A stretch of 64,000 bases of DNA from Phytohabitans suffuscus (GTDB taxonomy: Bacteria > Actinomycetota > Actinomycetes > Mycobacteriales > Micromonosporaceae). A program made the translations under genes and the position numbers. The number at the start of each line of letters is the position of its first letter. Position 1 is the first letter of the stretch. Location: positions 9,300,320-9,364,319 of the forward strand of contig NZ_AP022871.1 in the NCBI RefSeq assembly GCF_011764565.1, given 5' to 3'. Shown here one piece after another: positions 35,637 to 43,935 of this stretch. The notes under the pieces were generated by a model. It was not told where the DNA came from. It was given only the letters and a program-made list of their open reading frames with translations, and searched no databases.

Positions 35637-38307
35637 ATGATTTTTCGTGGTTTCCCGTCCCGGACCCCCTCCGATCGGATCCCCGCCGCCGGATCAGACG
35701 CCGGCCGCTGGTCATCGCCGTCGTCGCGGCGGCCGTCCTCGCGCTGATCCCGATCGGCGCGATCCCCTTCGCCAGCGCGGCCCCACGCTGATCTCGCAGG
35801 GCAAGCCGGTCACCGCCTCCTCGACCGAGTCCGCCGCCTACCCGGCGAGCGCGGCCGTCGACGGCAACGCCGGCACCCGCTGGGCGTCGGCGTTCAGCGA
35901 TCCACAGTGGATCCAGATCGACCTGGGCACCACGGCGACGATCAGCCAGGTCGTGCTCCGCTGGGAGGCGGCGTACGCGTCGGCGTACCAGCTCCAGACC
36001 TCGACCAACGGCACCACGTGGACCAACGTCTACTCCACCACCACGTCAGCCGGCGGCACCCAGACGCTCAACGTGACCGGCTCCGGCCGGTACGTGCGGA
36101 TGAACGGCACCGCGCGGGCCACGGCGTGGGGCTACTCGCTGTGGGAGTTCGAGGTGATCGGTGAGTTCGGCACCCAGCCGAACGTCTGCGGCACCGCCAA
36201 CGCCGCCGCCGGCCGCCCGGCGACCGCCTCCTCCACCGAGTCGGCCGCCGCCTACCCCGCCTCGGCCGCGGTCGACGGCAACACCGGCACCCGCTGGGCG
36301 TCGGCGTTCAGCGATCCACAGTGGATCCAGGTGGACCTGGGCAGCAGCCAGTCGATCTGCCAGGTGGTGCTGCAGTGGGAGGCCGCGTACGCGACGGCGT
36401 ACCAGATCCAGACCTCGGCCAACGGCACGAGCTGGACCACCGTCTACTCCACGACCACCTCCACCGGCGGCACGCAGACGCTCGACGTGAGCGGCACCGG
36501 CCGGTACGTGCGGATGAACGGCACCGCCCGCGCCACGGCGTACGGGTACTCGCTGTGGGAGTTCCAGATCCGCGTCGGCGGCACCTCGACCCCGCCGACC
36601 ACGCCGCCCACCACCGGACCGGTCGACCCGGTCGAGCCGACCGACCCGCGCAACCCCAACTTCGGGCCGAACACGTTCGTCTTCGACCCGTCGACCCCCA
36701 CCGCGACCATCCAAAGTCGACTGAACACCATCTTCACGCAGCAGGAGACCGCCCAGTTCGCGCCGAACCGCTACGCGGTGCTCTTCAAGCCCGGCAACTA
36801 CACCGCCGACGTCAACCTCGGCTTCTTCACCCAGGTCGCCGGGCTCGGCATGTCGCCGGACGACACCAACCTCAACGGGCACGTGCGCGCCGAGGCGTTC
36901 TGGTTCGGCGGCAACGCCACGCAGAACTTCTGGCGCGCGGCGGAGAACCTGTCCGTCACGCTCCCCGCGGGCACCATCGTGGAGCGGTGGGCGGTCTCGC
37001 AGGCCGCGCCGTACCGCCGCATGCACCTGCGCGGCGCCGGCAACCAGATCCAGCTCTGGAACGGCGGCGACGGCTGGTCCTCCGGCGGCTTCATGGCCGA
37101 CACCAAGGTGGACGGCATGGTGGTCTCCGGCTCGCAGCAGCAGTGGTACTCGCGCAACAGCGAGTTCGGCAGCTGGAACGGCGGCGTGTGGAACATGGTC
37201 TTCCAGGGCGTCAGCGGCGCGCCGGCGGCCAACTACCCCAACCCGCCGCACACGGTCATCGGCACGACCCCGGTGGTCCGCGAGAAGCCGTTCCTGTACG
37301 TCGACGGCACCGGTGAGTACCGGGTGTTCGTGCCCGCGCTGCGCACCAACTCGACCGGCACGACCTGGTTCAACAAGACGCCCGCGGGCTCGTCCATCTC
37401 GCTGAGCCAGTTCTTCATCGTCCGCCAGGGCACCAGCGCGGCGACCATCAACAACGCGCTCGCCGCGGGCCGCAACCTGCTGTTCGCGCCGGGCGTCCAC
37501 CAGATCGACCAGACCATCCGGATCAACCGGCCCGACACGGTCGTGCTCGGCCTGGGCCTGGCCACCCTCCAGATCAACAACGGCGTCGACGGCATGGCGA
37601 TCGCGGACGTCGACGGCGTCAAGGTCGCCGGCATCATGTTCGAGGCCGGCACCACCAACTCCAACACGCTGATGGAGGTCGGCCCGCCCGGATCGTCGGC
37701 GAGCCACGCCGCCAACCCGACCTCGCTGCACGACGTGTTCTTCCGGATCGGCGGCGCGATCGCCGGCAAGGCGACCAACACGCTGACCGTCAACAGCGAC
37801 AACGTGATCGGCGACCACATGTGGCTGTGGCGCGGCGACCACGGCGACGGCATCGGCTGGAACGTCAACACCGCCGACACCGGCCTCACCGTCAACGGCG
37901 ACAACGTCACGATGTACGGCCTGTTCGTCGAGCACTACCAGAAGTACGAGGTCATCTGGAACGGCAACGGCGGCCGCACGTACTTCTTCCAGAACGAGAA
38001 GCCGTACGACCCGCCGAACCAGGCCGCGTGGATGAACGGCAGCACGCGAGGCTACGCCGCGTACAAGGTGGCGAACAGCGTCACCACCCACGAGGCGTGG
38101 GGCCTGGGCAGCTACTGCTACTTCAACGTCAACCCCGCGGTGGTCGCCGAACGCTCGTTCGAGGTGCCCGACACCCCCGGCGTCCGCTTCCACAACCTGG
38201 TGACGGTCTCGCTCGGCGGCGTCGGCACGATCAACCGGATCATCAACAACACCGGCGGTACGGCCAACACGGCCACCCAGCGGCAGACCCTGAACAGCTA
38301 CCCGTGA
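35637..38307 (+). CDS. secreted double-CBM32 beta-helix protein (two frame breaks)
   Basis: After repair this is about 890 residues. A basic N region and hydrophobic stretch (RRPLVIAVVAAAVLALIPIG, then AIPFASAA) form a signal peptide. Two nearly identical F5/8-type C (CBM32) modules follow (each with PVTASSTES/PATASSTES, GTRWASAFSDPQWIQ, RYVRMNGTARAT). A Thr/Pro linker leads to a C-terminal right-handed beta-helix-type domain (about 320-890). That domain is widespread in streptomycetes under uninformative names; I know of no firm activity. Breaks at CCCCC 35655-35659 and CCCC near 35782 put the start, signal peptide and body in three frames; one C at each restores a continuous gene from ATG 35637. 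Probably a polysaccharide-binding or -cleaving exoprotein. Confidence 0.82.
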
Positions 38308-38341
38308 TCCCCATGTAGACCGCAGTTCCCCCCACGAAAGA

Positions 38342-38389
38342 GACCGTGGCCACGGACCGCCTCCGCGACGGCGGCCCGTGGCCACGGTC
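38342..38389 (+). terminator. 14-bp hairpin after the CBM32 gene
   Basis: GACCGTGGCCACGG (38342-38355) pairs perfectly with 38376-38389, with a further GCC/GGC pair in the loop, 35 nt after the stop. Confidence 0.85.
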
Positions 38390-38413
38390 CGTGGGAATGT
38401 CGGTGCCGGCCGC

Positions 38414-38426
38414 TAGGGTCCACGCC
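38414..38426 (+). promoter_or_regulatory. -10 of leaderless promoter (TAGGGT)
   Basis: TAGGGT (38414-38419) is 7 nt before ATG 38427. In-frame starts further upstream would lie inside the terminator hairpin. Confidence 0.6.
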
Positions 38427-38915
38427 ATGACCGGGGTACCGCAGCGGCTGCGCTGGGCCGTCGAGGCGCTCGACCTGTCACCGCGCGACCGCGTGCTGGA
38501 GGTCGGGTGCGGCCCCGGCGTGGCCGCCGACCTCGTCTGTCGACGCCTGTCCGGCGGCCGGCTCGTCGCGGTCGACCGCTCGCCGGTCGCGATCGACCGG
38601 GCCACCCGGCGCAACGCCGCCCACATCGCCGCCGGCACCGCCAGCTTCCACGTCACGTCGCTGGCCGACCGCTTCGACACGGTGTTCGCGGTCAACGTCA
38701 ACCTCTTCTGGACCCGCTCCCCCGCGCCCGAGCTGGCCCTGGTCCGCGGCCTGCTGAGACCGGGCGGCGCGCTGCACCTGTGCTACGAGCCCCCCGGCCC
38801 GGCCCGCCTCGACCAGCTCGCCGCGGCGCTCCCCGCCACACTGGCCGCGCACGGCTTCCACGCCGAGGCCACCGCCGAAGGCGCCCTGCTCGGCGTCCGT
38901 GCCACCCCGCTCTAG
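38427..38915 (+). CDS. class I SAM-dependent methyltransferase
   Basis: The 162-residue protein has motif I VLEVGCGPGVAADLV, an acidic motif II end VAVDRS, and the post-motif FDTVFAVNVNLFW. It is short, a bare methyltransferase core of the type that methylates small molecules. ATG 38427 is chosen from the leaderless -10 and the preceding terminator. The substrate is unknown and the neighbours give no pathway. Confidence 0.85.
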   Translation: MTGVPQRLRWAVEALDLSPRDRVLEVGCGPGVAADLVCRRLSGGRLVAVDRSPVAIDRATRRNAAHIAAGTASFHVTSLADRFDTVFAVNVNLFWTRSPAPELALVRGLLRPGGALHLCYEPPGPARLDQLAAALPATLAAHGFHAEATAEGALLGVRATPL

Positions 38916-38936
38916 AGGTCCAGATCAAGAAGCTGT

Positions 38937-38968
38937 GAGCTGCCGCGATGTCCGCGGTGGTCCGGACC
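38937..38968 (+). repeat. family B half-element (left flank of E1)
   Basis: GAGCTGCCGCGATGTCCGC... up to the GGTCCGGACC palindrome matches the left half of the intact B copies at 12601 and 61869. Confidence 0.8.
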
Positions 38969-39147
38969 CAGTGCCACTCACCTTAGGTCGATCATTGAGT
39001 CGGGCCTATGCTGTGCTACCCCCTGGTGGGCAGGGAAAGTCTCCGTGCGCCCGAGTGCTCGGCCTTTCGTGGCGCTCGCGGCACATCGGAGAACGCGCAG
39101 CCCGCAGCCTTGATCAAACTAGGCTGGGTGGCGTTGGGTCCGGGGCC
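38959..39147 (+). mobile_element. MITE-like element E, copy E1
   Basis: A roughly 189-bp non-coding element. Its ends are imperfect inverted repeats of about 37 nt: GGTCCGGACCCAGTGCCAC at the left, and GGCCCCGGACCCAACGCCAC read inward from the right, each continuing to a TGATCA-type box. A second copy in opposite orientation is at 40033-40220 with about 80 percent identity over the whole length. Both sides of E1 are flanked by the same B half-sequence in inverted orientation. No transposase is present, so it would be non-autonomous. Confidence 0.75.
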
Positions 39148-39169
39148 ACCGCGGACATCGCGGCAGCTC
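39148..39169 (-). repeat. family B half-element (right flank of E1)
   Basis: ACCGCGGACATCGCGGCAGC is the inverted copy of the left flank of E1. Confidence 0.8.
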
Positions 39170-39269
39170 ACTTCCAGATCCGGGGTTGAAGACTCTGGTC
39201 TCTATCGAGCTTTCGGGTCAGGGTGTCGGGCCTGTCCACGATGGTCTTTGCGGATGGCCGCTTTCCGAC

Positions 39270-39383
39270 GGTTTGTTCGCTGACTCAGGGTCCGGGACCA
39301 GGGTCCATGGTCCACGCCCACGCAGTCTCGGCAGATCGTGGTACGGAATGGCCCCTATGAGGGCAGTTTCATACCACGATCTA
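39270..39383 (+). repeat. family A extragenic element, copy A2
   Basis: The box GGTTTGTTCGCTG (39270-39282) is followed by CTCGGCAGATCGTGGTACGG. The stem 39334-39344 pairs with 39373-39383 (11 bp), and the loop core GGCCCCTATGAGGGC matches A1. Confidence 0.85.
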
Positions 39384-39387
39384 CTGG

Positions 39388-39425
39388 GATCCCGCCGCGA
39401 CCAGCGGATCCGACCGCGACCGGCG
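39388..39425. repeat. two 19-bp tandem repeats (third copy at 39728)
   Basis: GGATCCCGCCGCGACCAGC and GGATCCGACCGCGACCGGC are adjacent; GGATCTGACCGCGACCAGC recurs at 39728-39746. All are in the gene-free region. Confidence 0.75.
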
Positions 39426-39529
39426 GACACTGCACGATCTGCTCATGCCACCCACCCCGAAAATCCCTCTACAGAACTTTCGGGATCGGGGTCCACGGGG
39501 TCCTTGATCGACGTCGGCTGGCTCCGGGC

Positions 39530-39579
39530 AGATCTTGGTACACAACTGCACCTATAACAGCAGCCAGGTACCACGATCC
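39530..39579 (+). repeat. family A extragenic element, degenerate copy A3
   Basis: GATCTTGGTAC (39531-39541) pairs with GTACCACGATC (39568-39578) with one mismatch; the centre retains CACCTATAACAG, a decayed form of the A1 loop. The upstream box is missing. Confidence 0.65.
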
Positions 39580-39822
39580 CCGCCTCGGGCCGACCCCAGA
39601 ACATCGATCACGAAAAAAAAGGGGGCGGTCGGCACGATGATCGTGCGCCCGAAATCGACGTGACACGCCAGCCAGGACGCGGATTCTGGGCGAACGACTC
39701 ACCCGCAGCCGGCGCGACACCCAGAACGGATCTGACCGCGACCAGCGAAACCCGTCTCGGGTCAACCCCAGGCGACTCCCCAGACCGATATTTCCGCAGG
39801 TCACGGGCCTATCTCATGGTCA

Positions 39823-39917
39823 GCGGGTCGTGGACGGCGGTTGCCCTCGTCGGGCGGCTCGGATCCACGATCCGCCGGAACCGATCCCTCGGGCCCACTC
39901 GACAGGCGAACAAATCC
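39823..39917 (-). repeat. family A extragenic element, copy A5
   Basis: On the minus strand a box GGATTTGTTCGCCTG (39917-39903) is followed by CGGTTCCGGCGGATCGTGG, 19 nt identical to A1. The stem 39864-39875 pairs with 39823-39834 (11 of 12). Confidence 0.75.
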
Positions 39918-39974
39918 GCATAAAGCTGCCGTCCGTATGGGGCAGGACCGGACGCGGGGCCGGGGTCGGGGCGG

Positions 39975-39997
39975 CGCCTGCCGCGCAGCGGCAGGCG
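39975..39997. other. 10-bp perfect hairpin in the gene-free region
   Basis: CGCCTGCCGC (39975-39984), loop GCA, GCGGCAGGCG (39988-39997). Function unknown; it could act as a terminator. Confidence 0.6.
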
Positions 39998-40032
39998 TCT
40001 CGCACGGCGGAGCTTGAGGCCGCGGGAGCAAC

Positions 40033-40220
40033 GGCCCCGGACCCAATCCCACTCAACCTAATTTGATCAAGGCTGTGAGCTGCGCGTTTCTCCGGAGCGG
40101 CGCGGAGTGCCACGAACGGCCGTGCCCTCGGGCGCGCAGAGCCTTTCCTGCCCACCAGGGTAGCCCAGTACCGGCCCGACTCCATGATCGACTTAAGGTG
40201 AGTGGCATAGGGTCCGGACC
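40033..40220 (-). mobile_element. MITE-like element E, copy E2
   Basis: Inverted copy of E1, bounded by GGTCCGGACC (40211-40220) and GGCCCCGGACCC (40033 on). Here both flanks carry the other half of family B (GTTGCTCCCGCGGCC type) in inverted orientation. The 38916-40408 stretch as a whole has no gene I can support. Confidence 0.75.
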
Positions 40221-40408
40221 GTTGCTCCCGCGGCCTTCCCCTCCGCGGTCCACAACCCACAGCCACCCACCGCTGTCCCGCAAGCCCGCCCGCCAGCCCG
40301 CGACGAAGTAGGTCGCCCAAGAGGCTCCGAGGCTGGGCGCACCGACGCGCCCAGCCTCAGAGCTTCCGCGACGACGACGGGCGCGGGCCAGCCCGGCGGT
40401 CGGGCCGG

Positions 40409-40809
40409 TCAGGCGTGGGGCAGTGGGCCGAGGCGGGCCGAGACCCGCTCGCGGAGCAGCAGGTACTCCTCCGCCCGGCGCGGGGTCTGCCCGGCGGGCG
40501 GGCGACCGGGCGGGCCGCGACCACCTCCTGCCCGTCGACGAACTGGGAGCGGGTCAGGTCGATCTCGATGCCGCTGGCCAGCCTGTTCCACCAGTGGTAG
40601 CCGTGCGGCTCGGTGCCCTGCCGCACCTCGCCCAGCATCAGCTCGCCGCCGAGCAGGTCGTGCAGCAGCAGGGCGGTGATGTCGCAGTGGCCCCACGCGG
40701 GGTTGCCGGGCTGCCAGCCCGCGCGCTCCAGGTCGTCCGGTGAGCAGGTGTCGGCGGCCCAGCTGGCTCGCAGGGCCGCCTCGATCTCGTCCAGGGTCCA
40801 GGGGTTCAC
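40409..40809 (-). CDS. YunG-like protein (one frame break)
   Basis: The first part (LDEIEAALRASWAADTCSPD, NPAWGHCDITALLLHDLLGG, then YHWWNRLASGIEIDLTRSQF) matches the YunG family, which has a papain-like appearance (the conserved Cys in GHCDIT and His in YHWWN are suggestive) but no proven function. The frame breaks near CCC 40490-40492; one added base gives RAEEYLLLRERVSARLGPLP and a TGA at 40409. Restored length is about 133 residues. ATG 40809. It stands alone at the edge of the repeat-rich region. Confidence 0.75.
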
Positions 40810-40855
40810 GCCGCGAGTATGCCGCCGCCCTACGACAGGACGCCCTCGTGCCGCC

Positions 40856-40903
40856 GGGCCGCCGGGGCGCCGGGCCGCCGGGGCGCCGGGCCGCCGGGGC
40901 GCG
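40856..40903. repeat. three 16-bp tandem repeats
   Basis: GGGCCGCCGGGGCGCC is repeated three times (the last ends in G) between the YunG-like and GTPase genes. Confidence 0.85.
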
Positions 40904-40984
40904 GGCGTTAACCGGTTGCCGGTCCGGCGGGCGGGCTGGTGGACTGGTCGGCGACCACCGCGAAGCCGGGAAGGGAGCCCCGAG

Positions 40985-41092
40985 ATGCGTGCAGCGTGCA
41001 GGTCCGTCCAGCTGGGAATCGCCGCCTACGTGAAGGACAGCACGCTTGAGCACGTTGAACCTTGGGATCCTGGCCCATGTCGACGCCGGTAA
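40985..41092 (+). CDS. candidate 35-residue leader ORF overlapping the GTPase start
   Basis: ATG 40985 has a good AAGGGAG ribosome binding site 6 nt upstream. It encodes MRAACRSVQLGIAAYVKDST... and stops 47 nt inside the next gene in another frame. The GTPase start (TTG 41046) is weak, so coupling or attenuation through this leader is conceivable, as with leaders of tet and erm genes. It may equally be a chance ORF. Confidence 0.35.
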   Translation: MRAACRSVQLGIAAYVKDSTLEHVEPWDPGPCRRR

Positions 41093-43013
41093 GACCAGCC
41101 TGACCGAGCGGCTGCTCTACGACGCCGGTGTGATCGACGAGATCGGCAGTGTCGACGCGGGCAGTACGCAGACCGACTCGATGGACCTCGAGCGGCAGCG
41201 CGGCATCACGATCAGGTCGGCCGTGGTGTCGTTCGCGATCGGTGAGGTGACCGTCAACCTGATCGACACGCCCGGCCATCCCGACTTCATCGCCGAGGTG
41301 GAGCGGGTGCTGAGCGTGCTGGACGGCGCGGTGCTGGTCGTCTCGGCCGTCGAGGGTGTGCAGGCGCAGACCCGCGTGCTGATGCGCACGCTGCGCCGCC
41401 TGCGCATCCCCACCCTCCTGTTCGTCAACAAGGTCGACCGGGCCGGCGCCCGCTACGGCGACCTGCTCGGCGCGGTCGCGCGGAGGCTGGCGCCGGGCGC
41501 GGTGCCCATGGGCACGGTCACCGGGATCGGCACCCGCGACGCCGCGTTCGTGGACGCCCCGGACGGCGCGGCGCTCGTCGACGTGCTCAGCCGGCACGAC
41601 GACGCGCTGCTGGCCGCCTACGTGGCGGACGAGCGGGCGGTCACCCCGCGCCGGCTGCGCGCCTCCCTGGCCGCGGCGACCCGCCGGGCGGTCGTGCATC
41701 CGGTGTACTTCGGCTCGGCGATCACCGGTGCCGGCGTACCCGCGCTCACGAAAGGGATCGCGGAGCTGCTGCCGTCGGCGGCGGGCGACGCCGGCGGGCC
41801 GCTGTCCGGCACGGTGTTCAAAGTGGAGCGTGGGCCGGCCGGCGAGAAGGTGGCGTACGTGCGGATGTTCTCCGGCACGGTCCGCACCCGCGACCGGCTC
41901 CCGCTGGGCGGCACGGACGGCAAGGTCACCGCGATCGGCGTCTTCGACCGCGGCGGCACGGTGCGCGCCGACGAGGTGCCCGCCGGCCGCATCGGCAAGC
42001 TGTGGGGGCTCGGCGCGGTGCGCATCGGCGACGCGATCGGCGAGCCGCGCGGCACCGCCGGCCACCACTTCGCGCCGCCGTCGCTGGAGACCGTGGTGGT
42101 GCCGGACCGCCCCGCCGACAAGGGCGCGCTGCACGCCGCCCTCACCCAGCTCGCCGAGCAGGACCCGCTGATCGACCTGCGGCGGGACCCGGTCCGGCGG
42201 GAGATCTCGGTGTCGCTCTACGGCGAGGTGCAGAAGGAGGTCATCCAGGCGACGCTCGCCGCGGAGTACGGGATCGGCGTCGGCTTCCGGGAGAGCGCCA
42301 CGATCTGCGTCGAGCGCCCGGCCGGCAGCGGTGCCGCCGCCGAGATCATGGGCGAGGACGGCAACCCGTTCCTGGCCACCGTCGGGCTCCGGGTGGATCC
42401 GGCGCCCGCCGGCTCGGGCGTCGGGTACCGGCTGGAGGTCGAGCTCGGGTCGATGCCGTACGCGTTCATGAAGGCGGTCGAGGACACCGCCCGCGAGACG
42501 CTGGAGCAGGGGCTGCGCGGCTGGCGGGTCACCGACTGCGTGGTGACGATGACCCGTTCGGGGTACGCGCCGCGGCAGAGCCACGCGCACGCCACCTTCG
42601 ACAAGAGCATGTCGAGCACCGGCTTCGACTTCCGCGGCCTCACCCCGCTCGTGCTGATGGCGGCCCTGTCGCGGGCCGGCACGGTGGTGCACGAGCCGCT
42701 GCACCGGTTCCGGCTGGAGTTCCCCGCCGGCGCGTACGGCACGCTGCTGCCGGTGCTCGCGCGCCTCGGCGGCGTGCCCCGCCAGCCCGACCTGCGCGGG
42801 CCGGTCGGGGTGCTGGAGGGGGACATCCCGGCGGTGCGGGTGCACGAGCTGCGGCAGCGGCTGCCCGGCCTCACCCGGGGCGAGGGTGTGCTGGAGAGCG
42901 CGTTCGACCACTACGCGCCGGTGCGGGGCGCGGCGCCGGTCCGGCAGCGGTGGGACGCCGACCCGCTGGACCGCAAGGAGTACCTGCTGCGGGTGCTGCG
43001 CCGCGTGCCGTGA
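41046..43013 (+). CDS. OtrA/Tet(M)-type ribosomal protection GTPase
   Basis: The 655-residue protein is an EF-G-like translational GTPase of the tetracycline-resistance group: G1 AHVDAGKTSLTE, G2 RGITIRSA, G3 DTPGHPDF, G4 NKVDRAG. Domain II, III, IV and V regions follow (ESATICVERPAGSG in III; SHAHATFDKSMSSTGFDFRG in IV). Family members dislodge tetracyclines from the ribosome, although intrinsic actinomycete copies may have other duties. TTG 41046 is the only start that keeps the G1 motif in place, because a TGA lies in frame at 41031; GAAGGA is 8 nt upstream. Confidence 0.88.
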   Translation: MSTLNLGILAHVDAGKTSLTERLLYDAGVIDEIGSVDAGSTQTDSMDLERQRGITIRSAVVSFAIGEVTVNLIDTPGHPDFIAEVERVLSVLDGAVLVVSAVEGVQAQTRVLMRTLRRLRIPTLLFVNKVDRAGARYGDLLGAVARRLAPGAVPMGTVTGIGTRDAAFVDAPDGAALVDVLSRHDDALLAAYVADERAVTPRRLRASLAAATRRAVVHPVYFGSAITGAGVPALTKGIAELLPSAAGDAGGPLSGTVFKVERGPAGEKVAYVRMFSGTVRTRDRLPLGGTDGKVTAIGVFDRGGTVRADEVPAGRIGKLWGLGAVRIGDAIGEPRGTAGHHFAPPSLETVVVPDRPADKGALHAALTQLAEQDPLIDLRRDPVRREISVSLYGEVQKEVIQATLAAEYGIGVGFRESATICVERPAGSGAAAEIMGEDGNPFLATVGLRVDPAPAGSGVGYRLEVELGSMPYAFMKAVEDTARETLEQGLRGWRVTDCVVTMTRSGYAPRQSHAHATFDKSMSSTGFDFRGLTPLVLMAALSRAGTVVHEPLHRFRLEFPAGAYGTLLPVLARLGGVPRQPDLRGPVGVLEGDIPAVRVHELRQRLPGLTRGEGVLESAFDHYAPVRGAAPVRQRWDADPLDRKEYLLRVLRRVP

Positions 43014-43025
43014 ATGATCAGGGGT

Positions 43026-43849
43026 ATGGAGTTCGGAGTTGGCATCTTCCCCACCTACGACGGCATGAAGCCGGGCGACGCGGCGCGGTTCGTCGAGGAG
43101 CGCGGCCAGGACGCGCTGTACTTCGCGGAGCACACGCACATCCCGGCCACGGAGACCGACCGCGCGCCCGGCCGGCCGCTGCCGTCGAAGTACTGGAAAA
43201 CGTACGACCTTTTCGTGGCGCTCACCGCCGCCGCGGCCGCGACCACCCGCCTGCGCGTGGCGAGCGGCATCTGCCTGGTCATCGAACGCGACCCGATCAT
43301 CACCGCCAAGGAGGTCGCGAGCGTCGACCACCTCTGCGGCGGGCGGCTGGAGTTCGGGGTGGGCGCCGGCTGGAACCGCACCGAGATGCGCCACCACGGC
43401 ACCGACCCGCGCGTGCGCATGCGGGTGATGCGCGAGCGAGTCGAGGCCATGAAGACCATCTGGGCGAACGACGAGGCCAGCTACTCCGGCCGCTACGTCA
43501 ACTTCGAACGCGTCTGGTCGTGGCCCAAGCCCGCGCAGCGCCCCCACCCCCGATCCTCGTCGGCGGGTCCGGCCCGACCGTGCTCGACCGCGTGCTGGCC
43601 TTCGGCGACGCGTGGTTCCCGAACTACTGGCCCGGCGTGTACGACAGGATCGCCGAGCTGCGCGCGCGGGCCGAGCGCCCCGTCGAGGTCCAGCTGATGA
43701 GCGTCCCCGCCGACCCCGCCGTCTTCGAGCGGCTCCGCGAGGCCGGTGTGCGCCGCGTCGCCCAGTGGCTCCCGTCCGGCCCGAGGTGGCGGGTCGAGCA
43801 GGCGCTGGAGAAGTGGGAGCGCGCCATCGCCGACTACGGCCCGGAATGA
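43026..43849 (+). CDS. F420-dependent LLM-class oxidoreductase (one frame break)
   Basis: A luciferase-like monooxygenase fold: MEFGVGIFPTYDGMKPGDAA, ERGQDALYFAEHTHIP, KEVASVDHLCGGRLEFGVGA, GWNRTEMRHHG. The frame breaks in the C run 43547-43551; one added C gives PAQRPHPPILVGGSGPTVLD and the normal C terminus, about 274 residues in all. Actinobacterial members usually use F420 and act on unknown substrates. ATG 43026 is preferred; ATG 43014 is also in frame and sits directly after the GTPase stop. Confidence 0.83.
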
Positions 43850-43935
43850 CCCCCGGTCCCGCCGCGGCCTCAGCTCCGCGGGTCACAGAGCTTTCGGGGC
43901 TTGGGGTTCGAGTTTCGGAATGACGGAACGGCTGG

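Noticed and set aside
38346..38426. Upstream GTG/ATG starts for the methyltransferase gene
   Set aside because: They lie in or next to the CBM32 terminator hairpin, and a leaderless -10 points to ATG 38427.
38916..40408. CRISPR array in the repeat-rich gap
   Set aside because: Repeats differ in length and orientation, spacing is irregular and no cas genes are present.
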